Both the position numbers and the translations under genes were made by a program. The notes below the pieces were generated by a model, which was not told where the DNA came from, ran no database searches, and saw only the letters and a list, made by a program, of their open reading frames with translations. From NCBI GenBank assembly GCA_018114805.1, contig CP073042.1, forward strand, positions 310,001 through 374,000: a stretch of DNA of 64,000 bases, in the 5' to 3' direction. Position 1 is the first letter of the stretch. The number at the start of each line of letters is the position of its first letter. The DNA comes from Candidatus Streptomyces philanthi (GTDB lineage: Bacteria; Actinomycetota; Actinomycetes; Streptomycetales; Streptomycetaceae). Shown here one piece after another: positions 63,300-64,000 of this stretch.

Positions 63300-64000
63300 A
63301 TGGCCCAGCCCGTAAAGTCCGCCCGTCACCAGCGATCCACCGCAGGCAAGACGTCCGACGGCGCCGAGAGCGCCAGCAGCCGGCGCGCCGCCGCTCAGCG
63401 ACTCACCATGCGTCGCAAGCTCGCGGCCGCCGCCATGGACCTCTTCGCGGCCAAGGGCTACGAGGCGACGACGGTCGACGAGATCGCCGCCCGGGCGGGC
63501 GTCGCCCGCAGGACCTTCTTTCGGCACTTCCGCTCCAAGGAAGAGGCCATCTTCCCGGACCACGACGACACCCTGGTGCGCGCCGAGGCAGTGTTGGAGG
63601 CCGCCCCCGCGCACGAGCACCCGCTCGACACGGTCTGCCGGGGCATCAAGGAGGTCATGAGGATGTACGCGGCCGACCCCGAGGTATCCGTGGCCCGCTA
63701 CCGGCTGACCCGCGAGGTGCCGACCCTGCGAGAGGCGGAGATCGCCTCGGTCGCCCGCTACGAGCGGCTGTTCACGCGTTACCTGCTCGGCCACTTCGAC
63801 GAGACGGCGCACCGGGACGGCAACGACGATCCGCTGCTGGCCGAGGTGGCCGCCTCCGCCGTGGTCACCGCCCACAACCACGTGCTCAGGCGCTGGCTGC
63901 GCGCCGAGGGCAAGGGCGAAGTGGAGGCGCAGCTCGACCACGCGTTCGCGATCGTGCGCAAGACGTTCGGCACCGGCTTCGGCGCCTACCGGCCGAGCAC
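63300..64000 (+). CDS. TetR-family regulator, cut by the window edge
   Basis: ATG 63300. After a hydrophilic N-terminal tail (MAQPVKSARHQRSTAGKTSD) comes a TetR HTH: QRLTMRRKLAAAAMDLFAAK, GYEATTVDEIAARAGVARRT, FFRHFRSKEEAIFPDHDD. The C-terminal domain (MYAADPEVSVARYRLTREVP, HFDETAHRDGNDDPLLAEVA) is open to the window edge at residue 233 (FGAYRPS), near the usual end. It follows the dehydrogenase by ~200 bp on the same strand and probably regulates the acetoacetyl/crotonyl-CoA genes here, perhaps through ACTGGCCAGT upstream of them. Confidence 0.87.
   Translation, partial: MAQPVKSARHQRSTAGKTSDGAESASSRRAAAQRLTMRRKLAAAAMDLFAAKGYEATTVDEIAARAGVARRTFFRHFRSKEEAIFPDHDDTLVRAEAVLEAAPAHEHPLDTVCRGIKEVMRMYAADPEVSVARYRLTREVPTLREAEIASVARYERLFTRYLLGHFDETAHRDGNDDPLLAEVAASAVVTAHNHVLRRWLRAEGKGEVEAQLDHAFAIVRKTFGTGFGAYRPS

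Overview
The window is very GC-rich DNA with strong third-position GC bias, strong Shine-Dalgarno sequences, GTG starts and gene families typical of Streptomyces or a close relative (Otr(A)-like ribosome protection factor, class E/F sortase, YtrA-type GntR regulator, IdeR/DmdR iron box, two-domain 3-hydroxyacyl-CoA dehydrogenase). It looks like chromosomal accessory or arm-proximal DNA carrying many small independent operons. No phage, transposase, integrase or CRISPR array was seen.

Layout. 0-7.6 kb: the start of an M20 peptidase, tRNA-Leu(GAG), a large membrane protein, an Otr(A)-like factor with a possible leader peptide, an MFS pump and a divergent LysR regulator. 7.5-11 kb: remnants of exopolysaccharide genes joined to a truncated acyl-CoA dehydrogenase, then a TetR gene. 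11-16 kb: a secreted S33 peptidase, then zinc alcohol dehydrogenase and aldehyde dehydrogenase genes. 16-21.5 kb: a sortase with a secreted partner, an MFS gene and a CitMHS transporter. 21.8-24 kb: hmgA plus a GntR/UTRA regulator behind a clear inverted repeat. 24-33 kb: a type-ISP-like protein, SGNH hydrolase, subtilase, AAA ATPase, GntR gene and asparagine synthetase. 33-43.6 kb: a double GNAT, XRE-cupin and methyltransferase, Gfo/Idh oxidoreductase, a STAND-like NTPase, nitroreductase, TetR, an orphan response regulator and a DUF402 protein. 43.8-50.4 kb: a four-gene NRPS-independent siderophore (NIS) operon with the vibrioferrin gene order (ATP-grasp, two IucA/IucC synthetases, PLP decarboxylase) behind an iron box. 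51-56.6 kb: a fused carboxyltransferase, a DsbA-like protein, an NAD(P)-binding protein with a divergent Rrf2 regulator, and fragments of a Y-family polymerase and a membrane protein. 56.7-59 kb: a lower-GC island with two intact unknown genes. 59-64 kb: GNAT, HEAT-repeat protein, 3-hydroxybutyryl-CoA dehydrogenase and a TetR gene cut by the right edge.

The most striking property is damage. More than half of the recognisable genes carry a frameshift, an in-frame stop (ten found: six TAG, three TAA, one TGA), a tandem duplication of 17-30 bp, or a change at a normally invariant active-site residue. Three genes survive only as fragments. The simplest reading is a draft with uncorrected base and indel errors; true gene decay is the alternative. 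Where a protein clearly continues in another frame I give one entry spanning the whole gene and mark it broken. The NIS operon with its iron box is the most coherent system, and the low-GC pair is the least explained.
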